The translations under genes and the position numbers were made by a program. DNA of 64,000 nucleotides from Thalassospira marina (GTDB taxonomy: Bacteria; Pseudomonadota; Alphaproteobacteria; Rhodospirillales; Thalassospiraceae): NCBI RefSeq assembly GCF_002844375.1, contig NZ_CP024199.1:3140001-3204000 (forward strand), given 5' to 3'. Position 1 is the first letter of the stretch, and each line of letters opens with the position of its first letter. Under the pieces are notes generated by a model. The model did no database searches. It saw nothing but the letters and a program-made list of their open reading frames with translations, and was not told the origin of the DNA. Shown piece after piece: positions 27,882 through 36,776 of this stretch.

Positions 27882-28922
27882 ATGGCACAGCGACGGATCG
27901 TATTTGTGATGACACCCCATTCGGTATTGCTGGATGTGACAGGGCCGCTACAGGCTTTTCACGATGCCAACCTGCTGGTGCGCGACATGGCAAATTGCGA
28001 TACCGCGCCAGCGGCACAAACCACCATACCATCTGCCCAGACAGATCAACCGCCCATACCACCGCTGCCCTATGAAATCATCCTGGCATCGCAACAGGGT
28101 GGCGCCGTCATCACCGATACCGGCATTGCCCTGCCCACCATTGCCCTTGCAACATTGGATGACCAGCCGATTGACACCCTGATCATTGCCGGAACGGACG
28201 AACCGTTAAATGCCCTGCACGATCAGGGGTTATTGGGCTGGCTGATGGCACAGCAGGGCCGCGTTCGGCGCGTGGCATCCATTTGCATCGGGGCATTTTT
28301 GCTGGGGGAAGCCGGTTATCTTGACGGGCGCGACGCGGTGACGCATTGGCGCTGGTGCGACAGGTTACAGGCCCGTTTTCCCAAGGCACAGGTTAAAACC
28401 GACCCGATTTATGTGCGTGATGGCCCCGTCTGGACATCGGCCGGGGTTACCACCGGGATAGACATGGCAATTGCCATGATCGAGGAAGATTTGGGCCGCC
28501 AGCAGGCATTGGCAGTTGCGCGCGGCCTGATCATGTTTATCAAGCGGCCCGGCGGACAATCGCAGTTCAGCCAACCCCTGATCCAGCAGGGTGGCGACAA
28601 AACCGGCCGGTTTGATGAATTGCATGTCTGGATGCGTAAAAACCTGCAACACCGCCTGACGGTCGATGACCTAGCCCAGCAGGCCAATATGAGCCCGCGC
28701 AATTTTTCGCGCATTTATGCACGCGAAACCGGGATTGGTCCGGCACATGCGGTGGAAAGTATGCGCATGGATGCCGCACGCCAATACCTTGAAAACAGCG
28801 ACCAGCCCATTGGCCGCATTGCCGATTTATGCGGTTTTGGCGATGACGAACGCATGCGCCGCGCCTTTGTCAAAAATATTGGCGTGGCACCCAGCGATTA
28901 TCGCGCACGTTTTCGGAATTGA
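27882..28922 (+). CDS. GlxA-family regulator (DJ-1/PfpI + AraC HTH)
   Basis: 346 residues from ATG 27882. The N-terminal half (about 1-200) is a DJ-1/PfpI domain with VASICIGAFLLGEAGYLDGR, where the Cys sits at the usual nucleophile elbow. The C-terminal half is an AraC-type double helix-turn-helix (about 235-335; NMSPRNFSRIYARETG, then IADLCGFGDDERMRRAF). The class senses small metabolites and activates nearby catabolic genes. Divergent from the isochorismatase-like gene with about 185 bases between starts. A start at 27837 is also in frame. Confidence 0.88.
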   Translation: MAQRRIVFVMTPHSVLLDVTGPLQAFHDANLLVRDMANCDTAPAAQTTIPSAQTDQPPIPPLPYEIILASQQGGAVITDTGIALPTIALATLDDQPIDTLIIAGTDEPLNALHDQGLLGWLMAQQGRVRRVASICIGAFLLGEAGYLDGRDAVTHWRWCDRLQARFPKAQVKTDPIYVRDGPVWTSAGVTTGIDMAIAMIEEDLGRQQALAVARGLIMFIKRPGGQSQFSQPLIQQGGDKTGRFDELHVWMRKNLQHRLTVDDLAQQANMSPRNFSRIYARETGIGPAHAVESMRMDAARQYLENSDQPIGRIADLCGFGDDERMRRAFVKNIGVAPSDYRARFRN

Positions 28923-28962
28923 CGTACGGGGTAAAAGCAGCAGTTAAGCCCTGCAACGCAGA

Positions 28963-30132
28963 TTACAGCCAGCCCTTGCGTTTGAAATACCAAAGCGGGC
29001 CGACCGCAGACAAAACCATCAGAGCGATGGCAAGAGGATAGCCATATTCCCAATGCAGTTCGGGCATGAACTGGAAATTCATGCCATAGATGCTGGCGAT
29101 CAGGGTTGGCGGCAGGAAAGCCGCCGCCGCGACCGAGAAAATCTTGATGATATTGTTCTGTTCCAGATTGATCATGCCCAATGTTGCATCAAGCAGGAAC
29201 GTTACCTTGTTGGCGACGAAATTGGCATGTTCGGTAATCGACACAATGTCGCGAGACAGGGTTTTCAGGCGTGCCTTGGTATCCTTTTTAAACCGGGCCT
29301 GGGTGTTTAAAAACAGGGCCATGCGGTTAAGGTTCAAAAGGCTGTCCTTTGCCTTGCTGGCAAGGTTACCTGCCCGGCCGATCCGGCGCAGGTTTTCATG
29401 GTGGTCCTGGTCGGACCCGTTGCCTTCCTTGGAAAATACCGCGTTCGAGATTTTTTCCAGATCGGCGACCGAAATTTCCATGATATCGGCCAAACGATCC
29501 ACGATCTGTTCCAGCAAGCCCAGCAACACCGCATCGGACGAACTCGCCAGCCCCGGCGAACGTTTAACCCGGCGGGTGAAGGTTTTAAACGGGATCGGAT
29601 CGGCATAACGCAGCGTGATCAGCGTTTTTTTGACTAGGATAAAGGTTACCGCCGTTGCTTCCGGGTCATCGGTAGCGGCACGGTTAAGGATGGTTACCGT
29701 CATGAACAGTGCGCCTTCTTCGTCATAAAGGCGCGACGACAGTTCAATTTCCTGCATTTCTTCGCGGGTTGGCACCTCGATACCGAAACGTGCCTCAATC
29801 GCGCGCAATTCGCTGGCATTGGGTTCCAGAAGGTCAATCCAGACAGGGGCAGCCTTTGGTGCCTTGCCTGCTGCGGCAATCTTGGTGCCGACAATGGCGG
29901 CAGGTTCACCGGCCAGCCCGTCTTCTTCCACATCATGGAGGGCGTCGGCATCACAATGGATATCGTCCTCGCCTTCGCTGGCAAGGTTGGCCTCGACATG
30001 ACGTTCGCTTACCTCGATATCGGTACGCGGGTCCTTTTGGGCATCTGACAGGGTGACATCGCCTTCGCTGTTTTCCGGCAGGTCAGCATCGGTTGATGTG
30101 CGAAGCGGGGCGTAGATTTCGTTGCTTTCCAT
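28963..30132 (-). CDS. CorA-family divalent cation transporter
   Basis: 389 residues. The C-terminus has two membrane helices with the CorA signature YGMNF in the loop between them and a short positively charged tail (YFKRKGWL). Residues about 95-320 are the soluble funnel domain (PVWIDLLEPNASELRAIEARFGIEVPTREEMQEIE start, key parts DLLEPN, EMQEIE). Residues 1-90 are an acidic, low-complexity extension not found in the core family. Mg2+, Co2+ or Ni2+ uptake is likely; ZntB-like Zn2+ transport is possible. GGAG precedes the ATG. Confidence 0.9.
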   Translation of the reverse strand: MESNEIYAPLRTSTDADLPENSEGDVTLSDAQKDPRTDIEVSERHVEANLASEGEDDIHCDADALHDVEEDGLAGEPAAIVGTKIAAAGKAPKAAPVWIDLLEPNASELRAIEARFGIEVPTREEMQEIELSSRLYDEEGALFMTVTILNRAATDDPEATAVTFILVKKTLITLRYADPIPFKTFTRRVKRSPGLASSSDAVLLGLLEQIVDRLADIMEISVADLEKISNAVFSKEGNGSDQDHHENLRRIGRAGNLASKAKDSLLNLNRMALFLNTQARFKKDTKARLKTLSRDIVSITEHANFVANKVTFLLDATLGMINLEQNNIIKIFSVAAAAFLPPTLIASIYGMNFQFMPELHWEYGYPLAIALMVLSAVGPLWYFKRKGWL

Positions 30133-30279
30133 GTACGTTCTCCGTCATGTCGTGCCGGATGATTTCGGCCATGTATGACCTGCAAGACACGGTTTGTCAC
30201 CTTTTCTGTCGTGACATTTCCTTAACATATGCCCATCAACGCCAATTGCCAAATTACGGCAAACCGCCCGAATCAACCT

Positions 30280-31167
30280 TTAAAACGGCAATACCGTCTG
30301 AAACACAAACGGACTGATATCCTTTGCCGCACCGCGCTTTTCATCGAAATTGGCGGCAATTTTTTCCATGAATTCGGCCTTATCGATCATTTGATCGTGG
30401 TTGGTATCATATTGGGGAAACAGCAATTCCAGGCGCCGGGCTTCGGTGCGCAGACGGTTGCGGTTGGCATCGGCCGACCCCGGCAGGGCTTCGACCGCGG
30501 AAAATTCACGGATCAGTAAAACATTATCGCCGTTTATATCATGGCGGCGAAACATCCAGGCGGCGTAACTGGCGGCTTCGTCGGCATCAATGCGGCCATC
30601 CTGGTTAATGTCGGATGGATGATACTGCCCACGATAAATGGTGACCTGCTCGGGCACCGGCAAGGGTGGCACCACTAGGCCGCCCTTGCGTGCGGCTTCG
30701 GCCACCGCATTGTTTTTGGTCGCACCTGTTCCGTTTTGAACGCCCGGAACATTAGGTGCATTCACACCGGGAACGGCCGGCAGGGGCAGGCCCATACCAC
30801 CAATGCCACCAGCACCATAATCATTGTCACCATCGCCATTTCCCTGCCCCAGCGCAGTACCGGCAAGGCCGTTAAGACCACCAATCCCCCCCAGACCAAA
30901 CTGTTCAAGCAGGGCGGGGTTATTTTGCAATTGCTGCATCAGGGCGGGCAGCATCTGGCGCATTTGCGGGGAAATTGCACTGTATCCCCCCTGCGACTGT
31001 GTTTGGGTTTTGCCATGGTTACTGGTGCCCGAACTGCTTTGGCTGCCACTGGAAGTACCACCCGAACTGCCCGACATATTTCCCTGCGCAAAAACAGGGG
31101 CCGCAACCAGCATAGCCAGCACGGCAACATGGCCCGCAATTAACCTGATCATAGTCTTTGTCTGCAA
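30280..31167 (-). CDS. Secreted EF-hand protein
   Basis: 295 residues. TTG 31167 has GGAG six bases upstream; ATG 31152 gives five residues less. A signal peptide (about residues 6-27, ending PVFAQ) precedes a Ser/Gly/Gln-rich low-complexity stretch (about 28-60). Three EF-hand loops follow near the C-terminus: DINQDGRIDADE, DINGDNVLLIRE and DTNHDQMIDKAE. It should bind Ca2+ in the periplasm or outside. Same strand as the CorA gene, 147 bases before it. No enzymatic domain is visible. Confidence 0.8.
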   Translation of the reverse strand: MQTKTMIRLIAGHVAVLAMLVAAPVFAQGNMSGSSGGTSSGSQSSSGTSNHGKTQTQSQGGYSAISPQMRQMLPALMQQLQNNPALLEQFGLGGIGGLNGLAGTALGQGNGDGDNDYGAGGIGGMGLPLPAVPGVNAPNVPGVQNGTGATKNNAVAEAARKGGLVVPPLPVPEQVTIYRGQYHPSDINQDGRIDADEAASYAAWMFRRHDINGDNVLLIREFSAVEALPGSADANRNRLRTEARRLELLFPQYDTNHDQMIDKAEFMEKIAANFDEKRGAAKDISPFVFQTVLPF

Positions 31168-31228
31168 AACTGACTCCGGTTCGCAAAATGGCAGACAGGC
31201 AAATCCGGTTCACCGGAAACGTCCTTTA

Positions 31229-31303
31229 TCCCATCAAACTCCATTGTGCCGAAAAAACCAATCCCTGATGGGCTGGCATGGTCAAATTTGGGATTTCATG
31301 GGT
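31229..31303. promoter_or_regulatory. Upstream MraZ-type operator array
   Basis: On the plus strand TGGGC (31269), TGGTC (31279), TGGGA (31289) and TGGGT (31299) recur every 10 bases, one with a mismatch. On the minus strand TGGGA (31229-31233) and TGGAG (31239-31243) show the same period. TGGGN repeats with a 5-base spacer are the known MraZ target in E. coli. Confidence 0.6.
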
Positions 31304-31404
31304 CAAAAGGCAAAAACACACTGAAATTGCACCTTTTACGCCCATTTTGTCACCCGGAAAAAAGGCTGAAAAAGGGCAGAATTGCCCACAAATAACACAG
31401 TCAG

Positions 31405-31449
31405 CCCCATCAAATCCCATTGACCCCCATGTGATCCCATGGTACCCCA
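31405..31449 (-). promoter_or_regulatory. MraZ operator: five TGGGN repeats at 10-base period
   Basis: NCCCA units at 31405, 31415, 31425, 31435 and 31445, five perfect copies read as TGGGN on the minus strand, separated by exactly five bases. This is the MraZ target architecture and lies 107 bases before the mraZ start, so autorepression of the dcw operon is expected. Confidence 0.8.
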
Positions 31450-31555
31450 TTAATCAGGCATTTTGGCAGTGCCAAGTGGGGCACAGACGTCTGGTTGGCG
31501 ATGTCTTTTTCCAAACTTCGTTATCCAGTGGTCGATCAGCAGGGGATTAAGGCGG

Positions 31556-32074
31556 GTGCTGTTCACAGGGACGCACATTCACAAACTGGACCGGAAAGGG
31601 CGCGTATCCGTGCCCAAAAGGTTCCGTGCCGCCCTGGAAGCTGATGGCTTTGCCGGTATCTATGTCTATGAATCCCCCAAGGAACCGACGATCGAAGGCT
31701 GCTCTGAAAGCCATATGGAGCGCATTGCCGCATCGCTTGATGACATGGAACTGTTTTCAGACGAAGCCGAAGACCTTGCAGACACCATTCTTGGCGCATC
31801 CCATGCCCTTCCTTTTGACGGCGAAGGCCGTATCATTCTGCCGCCAGAACTGATCGAATATGCCGGTATTACCGACCAGGTGGCCTTTGTTGGCCGTGGC
31901 CGGACCTTCCGTATCTGGAACCCCGATGCCTTTGCCGACCGCAAAACCGCCAGCCGCACCCGCCTGGTCAATCGTGGTTCGACCCTGAAGCTGAAACCAG
32001 CTTTATCCATGCCCGCACGTGCCGCCAGCGTTGCCGCATCCTCAGATGATGACCTGCCGGAGGATGACGCATGA
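31556..32074 (+). CDS. mraZ: Transcriptional regulator MraZ
   Basis: 172 residues from GTG 31556, with AGGGG ten bases upstream; this start gives the expected family opening LFTGTHIHKLDRKGRVSVPKRFR (key DRKGRVSVP). MraZ has two SpoVT/AbrB-like domains; the second has FDGEGRIILPPELIEYAGI. It forms ring-shaped oligomers that bind TGGGN repeats and represses the dcw promoter. In-frame upstream starts to 31463 would add a non-conserved extension. It overlaps rsmH by four bases (ATGA). Confidence 0.93.
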   Translation: MLFTGTHIHKLDRKGRVSVPKRFRAALEADGFAGIYVYESPKEPTIEGCSESHMERIAASLDDMELFSDEAEDLADTILGASHALPFDGEGRIILPPELIEYAGITDQVAFVGRGRTFRIWNPDAFADRKTASRTRLVNRGSTLKLKPALSMPARAASVAASSDDDLPEDDA

Positions 32075-33066
32075 TGACCAGCACCCTGCCGTTTGACCCG
32101 TCATCTGCCAGCCCGCACAAACCCGTTCTTCTGCGCGAGGTTCTGGAACATCTGAACCCGGCCGAAGGCGAAATCATGGTAGATGGCACCTTTGGTGCCG
32201 GTGGCTATAGCCGTGCGATCCTTGATCACGCCCCCTGCACCCTTTACGGCATCGACCGCGACCCAAGTGCCGTTGAAACCGGCGGCAAAATGGAAGCCGA
32301 CTATGAAGGCCGCTTCCATATGGTCGAAGGCTGCTTTGGCGACATGGCCACCCTGCTGCCTGCACGCGGCGTTGAACAGGTTGATGGCATCGTTCTTGAT
32401 ATCGGTGTTTCATCGATGCAGCTTGACCAGGCTGATCGCGGTTTTTCATTCCGCACCGATGGGCCGCTGGATATGCGCATGTCGATGTCCGGTCCCAGTG
32501 CAGCCGATTTCGTCAATACTGCCGAAGAAGAAGACATTGCCAATGTCATTTACCGGTTTGGCGAAGAACGCGCATCGCGCAAGGTTGCCCGCAAGATTGT
32601 GGAAATGCGCGGTGAAACGCCCTTTACCACCACTGGCCAGCTTGCCAGTGCGGTGCGTTCGGTCGTGCGCAAATCCAAAGACGGTATTGATCCGGCAACC
32701 CGCACCTTCCAGGGCCTGCGTATTCATGTAAATGACGAACTGGGCGAACTGGACCGCGCATTGAATGCCGCCGAAGCCATGCTAAAGCCCGGCGGCCGTC
32801 TGGTTGTTGTGACTTTCCATTCGCTGGAAGACCGGCTGGTTAAAACATTTTTCAAGGAACGCTGCGGCGACCCGAACAAACAGTCCCGCCGCCTGCCTGG
32901 TGAACCCGAAGTGGCAAAACCGACTTTCGCCAATCTGAGCCGCAAGGCAGTGACCGCACAGAAGGACGAATTGCGCGCCAACCCGCGTGCACGTTCGGCC
33001 AAACTGCGCGCCGCCGAACGCAATGATGTTCCGTCAACCGCCCGCAACACCGGAGGCAACGCATGA
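32071..33066 (+). CDS. rsmH: 16S rRNA (cytosine1402-N4)-methyltransferase
   Basis: 331 residues. SAM-binding motif VDGTFGAGGYSRAIL (about residues 31-45), then YGIDRDP and LDIGVSSMQLDQADRGFSFRTDGPLDMRM (key SSMQLDQADRGFSF), all diagnostic of RsmH (MraW). It methylates N4 of C1402 in 16S rRNA. GGAGG lies ahead of the start, which overlaps mraZ by four bases. Second gene of the dcw operon. Confidence 0.97.
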   Translation: MMTSTLPFDPSSASPHKPVLLREVLEHLNPAEGEIMVDGTFGAGGYSRAILDHAPCTLYGIDRDPSAVETGGKMEADYEGRFHMVEGCFGDMATLLPARGVEQVDGIVLDIGVSSMQLDQADRGFSFRTDGPLDMRMSMSGPSAADFVNTAEEEDIANVIYRFGEERASRKVARKIVEMRGETPFTTTGQLASAVRSVVRKSKDGIDPATRTFQGLRIHVNDELGELDRALNAAEAMLKPGGRLVVVTFHSLEDRLVKTFFKERCGDPNKQSRRLPGEPEVAKPTFANLSRKAVTAQKDELRANPRARSAKLRAAERNDVPSTARNTGGNA

Positions 33067-33506
33067 CCAAGATCATGACAGGTTTCTGGTTTTTAATGAC
33101 GGTTCTGATCGGTGTTGGCACCTATTGGGTTTCCCACGAGGTTGAACGCCTTGAACGCCGCTATGCTTCCATCCAGTCGGAAATCCTTGATGAACAGGAA
33201 AGCATCCATGTTTTTCAGGCAGAATGGAGCTATCTGAATTCTCCGGGCCGCATTGAACGGCTGGCAAAGGAATATCTGAAGCTCGAACAGATCCAGCCTT
33301 TGCAAATGGCAAGCATCGACAATATTCCGACCGACACCGACGCAAAACGTTATCGCCTGGATAAATTTGGCGAGGCAGTTGCCTATATGCCGGCCCCGCG
33401 TGACCGCCCGGCAGACAGCGCCTATGACGAAGCGGCTGAAAACATGATCATTGACGGCCCCAGTGTCGGCATCCCTGCCCCTTCTGATACCGGGGGGCAG
33501 CAATGA
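33063..33506 (+). CDS. ftsL: Cell division protein FtsL
   Basis: 147 residues, one N-terminal membrane helix (about 6-22, GFWFLMTVLIGVGTYWV), then a heptad-rich periplasmic segment (residues about 25-75, VERLERRYASIQSEILDEQESIHVFQAEWSYLNSPGRIERLAKEYL with key core AEWSYLNSPGRIERLA). A proline-rich tail follows, longer than in enterobacteria. It assembles with FtsB/FtsQ in the divisome. The ATGA overlap with rsmH and ftsI indicates coupled translation. The sequence is weakly conserved, so position supports the call. Confidence 0.88.
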   Translation: MTKIMTGFWFLMTVLIGVGTYWVSHEVERLERRYASIQSEILDEQESIHVFQAEWSYLNSPGRIERLAKEYLKLEQIQPLQMASIDNIPTDTDAKRYRLDKFGEAVAYMPAPRDRPADSAYDEAAENMIIDGPSVGIPAPSDTGGQQ

Positions 33507-35221
33507 ACCTGTTGCGTTTTTCATACTGGTTGCGCGGTGATCGCCCCGAACTGGGCCCGGAACAACGTGAAAAGCACGCGCTGGAAACAGCGCGTAACCG
33601 CATTTTTATTACCGGCATCATGTTTGGCATCGGCTTTTTGTGGATTGCCGGTGGCCTGTTTAATGCGACCGTCCTGAAACAGGGCAACGAACCGGACCTG
33701 ACCGCAGGCACAGACAGCCGCGAGCTCAAGACCGAGCGCGCCGATATCGTTGACCGCAACGGCATCCTTCTGGCGACCGATCTTCCAACCAGCTCGCTTT
33801 ATGCCGATGCCCGCGTGATCAAGGACCCGGTCGGTGCGGCAGACCATTTGATGACCGTTCTGCCCGGTCTGGATCGTGATACGCTGATCCGCCATCTTGG
33901 GTCACAAAAGGCATTCGTGTGGCTGCGCCGCAACCTGACGCCGGACCAGCAATACAAGGTCAATGCGCTTGGCATTCCGGGCCTGAATTTCCAGCGTGAA
34001 GAACGCCGTGTTTATCCGCAGGGTCGCCTGTTTGCACATGTGCTGGGCTTTACCGATATCGACAATAACGGTATCGCCGGTGCCGAACGCGAATTTGACA
34101 ATGACCTTCGCAGCAATTCCGGCCCGCTGCGCCTGTCGGTCGATATTCGTGTGCAGCATGCCCTGCGCGCCGAAGTCGCCAGTGCGATGCAAACCTATAG
34201 CGCGGCGGGTGCGACCGGCCTGGTAATGGATATTTATACCGGCGAAGTTCTGGGCATGGTTTCCCTGCCCGACTTTGACCCGCACCGCCCCGGCCAGGGC
34301 CCGGCTGATGCCCGCTTTAACCGCGCCACACTGGGTGTTTACGAACAGGGGTCGGTATTTAAGCTGTTTAATGCCGCCATTGCGTTAGATACCGGTACCG
34401 CGACAATCAACAGCTCCTATGACGCGACCAAGCCAATGCGTGTTGCGCGTTTTACCATTCATGATTTCCACGGTGAAAACCGCTGGCTGACCGTCCCGGA
34501 AATTCTAACCTATAGTTCGAATATCGGGTCGGCGCGGATGGCGATGGACTTTGGCATCGAGACCCAGAAAAAATACTTGAAGGCTTTTGGCTTTCTCGAC
34601 ACATCCGATATTGAACTGCCCGAAGTTGGTGCGCCACTGCTGCCTAATCCGTGGCGCGAAATCAACCTGATGACGATTTCCTACGGGCATGGCATCGCGG
34701 TGACCCCCATTCAGCTGGTTAATGGCATTTCGACCATTTCCAATGGCGGCATCCGCCGCCCCAGCACCATCCTGAAACAGGATGGTGCACCGGCTGGTGT
34801 GCGGGTTATTTCAAAAAAGACTTCTGACGAAATGCGCCGCCTTATGCGCCTTGTCGTCACCGAAGGATCTGGCAAAAAAGCCGACGTACCGGGTTACTTC
34901 CTTGGGGGTAAAACCGGCACAGCGGACAAGCTGGTTAACGGGCGCTACGTCAAGAATGCCCGAATGTCTACCTTTGTGGCTGCCTTCCCGATGCAGGACC
35001 CGCGCTATGTGGTTCTTGTGACGCTCGACGGGCCGCAAGGAACAAAAGAAACGTATGGTTATGCCACGGCCGGCTGGGTAGCAGCACCGGCAGTTGGCAA
35101 GGTTGTGACACGCATTGCTCCCCTACTGGGGATCGAACCGGCGTACGCGAAGGCGCCGGAAATAGAGCAGGCGTTGCGGTTGGATCTTCGCAAAGAGGAA
35201 CGCAAACTTGCGTCTTTCTGA
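33503..35221 (+). CDS. ftsI: Division-specific peptidoglycan transpeptidase FtsI (PBP3)
   Basis: 572 residues. One N-terminal membrane helix (about 34-56), a PBP-dimer domain, then a transpeptidase domain. The active-site motifs are SVFK (in YEQGSVFKLFN), SSN (in TYSSNIGS) and KTG (in GGKTGTADKL). It crosslinks septal peptidoglycan. A class B penicillin-binding protein with no glycosyltransferase domain, as expected. It overlaps ftsL by four bases and murE by 14. Confidence 0.96.
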   Translation: MNLLRFSYWLRGDRPELGPEQREKHALETARNRIFITGIMFGIGFLWIAGGLFNATVLKQGNEPDLTAGTDSRELKTERADIVDRNGILLATDLPTSSLYADARVIKDPVGAADHLMTVLPGLDRDTLIRHLGSQKAFVWLRRNLTPDQQYKVNALGIPGLNFQREERRVYPQGRLFAHVLGFTDIDNNGIAGAEREFDNDLRSNSGPLRLSVDIRVQHALRAEVASAMQTYSAAGATGLVMDIYTGEVLGMVSLPDFDPHRPGQGPADARFNRATLGVYEQGSVFKLFNAAIALDTGTATINSSYDATKPMRVARFTIHDFHGENRWLTVPEILTYSSNIGSARMAMDFGIETQKKYLKAFGFLDTSDIELPEVGAPLLPNPWREINLMTISYGHGIAVTPIQLVNGISTISNGGIRRPSTILKQDGAPAGVRVISKKTSDEMRRLMRLVVTEGSGKKADVPGYFLGGKTGTADKLVNGRYVKNARMSTFVAAFPMQDPRYVVLVTLDGPQGTKETYGYATAGWVAAPAVGKVVTRIAPLLGIEPAYAKAPEIEQALRLDLRKEERKLASF

Positions 35222-36668
35222 GCTCATGGCAGGAGATCACGCGGCATTAAAACATGCCGAAGGACAGGACCCCGATATCAAGGGCCTGACAGCAGATTCA
35301 CGCGCTGTGCGTGATGGATATATGTTCGCTGCCCTTCCGGGGGCGCGAGAAGACGGAGCCAAATATATTGACGATGCTATCCGCCTGGGGGCGTCGGCAA
35401 TTCTGGCGAAAACAGATACGCCTAAAACACCGGCCATTACTGTGCCGCTGATTCCGGTTGAAAACCCGCGTCAGCGCTATGCACAGCTTGCCGCGCGCTT
35501 TTATGGCAAACAGCCCGAAACCATTGCCGCCATTACCGGCACCAATGGCAAAACATCGACGGCTGTGTTTACCGAACAGCTCTGGACGCTTCTGGGCAAA
35601 ACATCGGGTTCGATTGGCACACTTGGCATTCGTGCCGCCGGCGCAAAAATCCCCGGTTCGCTGACCACGCCAGACCCGGTCGCCCTGCATCAGTCACTTG
35701 CCGAAATGAGCGAGATTGGCGTCACCCATGTCGCGATGGAAGCAAGCTCGCACGGGCTTGACCAGCATCGCCTTGATGGGGTGAAAGTAAAGGTTGCCGC
35801 CTTTACCAACCTGTCGCGCGACCATCTTGATTACCACGGTGACTTCGCAAAATATTTCACCGCCAAGGCACGCCTGTTCAAGGATTTGCTGGCAACCGAT
35901 GGGACCGCTGTCATCAATGCCGATATCGCCCAGTACGATATGCTGCTTCGCATCTGCCAGGATCGCGGCATTAACGTGCTTTCCTATGGCGTAAAAGGCG
36001 ATGGCATCAAGCTGCTTTCGGCCAAACCCGATGCAACCGGCACCAAAATCCGCATTGCCATTGGCGGAAATGAATATGCCGTGCATCTGCCATTGATGGG
36101 CACCTTCCAGATCATGAATGCCATGGCCGCCCTTGGCATTGTTGTTTCATCGGGTGCCGATATTGACGCCGCCGTTAATGCGCTTGAAAAGCTGGACGGT
36201 GTGCGTGGTCGCCTGGAACTGGTTGGCAAAACCAAGTTTGGCGCACCGGTTTTTGTGGATTACGCCCACACACCCGACGCCCTTGAAACCGTGATCAAGG
36301 CGGTCCGCCCGCATTGCAAGGGCCGGGTTATTTGCGTATTTGGCGCAGGCGGTGATCGTGATACTGGCAAACGCCCGGAAATGGGGCGTGTGGTTAAGGA
36401 AAATGCCGATATCGCCATCATCACCGATGATAACCCGCGCAGCGAAGACCCCGCCACCATCCGCGCGTCCATCAAGGCGGCCTGCGAAGGGGCAGTTGAA
36501 ATTGGTGACCGCGCCGAAGCCATCAAGCGCGGCATTGGCATCTTGCAACGCAATGACATTCTGATTATTGCAGGCAAGGGCCATGAACGCGGCCAGATCG
36601 TGAAGGGAACGGTATTGCCGTTCGACGATGCTGCCGTTGCCCGCAATATCTTGCTGGGCGGAAACTGA
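35208..36668 (+). CDS. murE: UDP-MurNAc-L-Ala-D-Glu:meso-DAP ligase
   Basis: 486 residues from TTG 35208, which has GAGGAA seven bases upstream and gives the usual MRLSEL opening; ATG 35226 is the alternative. ATP-binding loop GTNGKTST, and the meso-DAP recognition motif DNPR in ITDDNPRSEDP. It adds meso-diaminopimelate to the muropeptide precursor in the cytoplasm, implying Gram-negative A1gamma peptidoglycan. Start overlaps the end of ftsI by 14 bases. Confidence 0.96.
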   Translation: MRLSELMAGDHAALKHAEGQDPDIKGLTADSRAVRDGYMFAALPGAREDGAKYIDDAIRLGASAILAKTDTPKTPAITVPLIPVENPRQRYAQLAARFYGKQPETIAAITGTNGKTSTAVFTEQLWTLLGKTSGSIGTLGIRAAGAKIPGSLTTPDPVALHQSLAEMSEIGVTHVAMEASSHGLDQHRLDGVKVKVAAFTNLSRDHLDYHGDFAKYFTAKARLFKDLLATDGTAVINADIAQYDMLLRICQDRGINVLSYGVKGDGIKLLSAKPDATGTKIRIAIGGNEYAVHLPLMGTFQIMNAMAALGIVVSSGADIDAAVNALEKLDGVRGRLELVGKTKFGAPVFVDYAHTPDALETVIKAVRPHCKGRVICVFGAGGDRDTGKRPEMGRVVKENADIAIITDDNPRSEDPATIRASIKAACEGAVEIGDRAEAIKRGIGILQRNDILIIAGKGHERGQIVKGTVLPFDDAAVARNILLGGN

Positions 36669-36680
36669 CACCTGACATTC

Positions 36681-36717
36681 CCGGTTAATCCGCCTGCAAA
36701 GCGGGCCGATTAACCGG
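36681..36717 (+). promoter_or_regulatory. Hairpin in the murE-murF spacer
   Basis: CCGGTTAATC (36681-36690) and GATTAACCGG (36708-36717) form a perfect 10-bp stem. No U-run follows, so it is not a standard terminator; an mRNA processing or stability element is possible. Confidence 0.5.
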
Positions 36718-36776
36718 CAGGGTGCGGATGCGATCTGCCAGACAGACAGAACAGACCAACAGAAAGAAGAAACGCG

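Larger units (their letters stand above)
31168..31555 (+). promoter_or_regulatory. Divergent regulatory region of mraZ and EF-hand gene
   Basis: 388 bases without a gene, A-rich in the centre, carrying the two TGGGN repeat arrays described separately. The dcw promoter is presumably between 31303 and 31555, but I cannot place a convincing -35/-10 pair. Confidence 0.6.
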
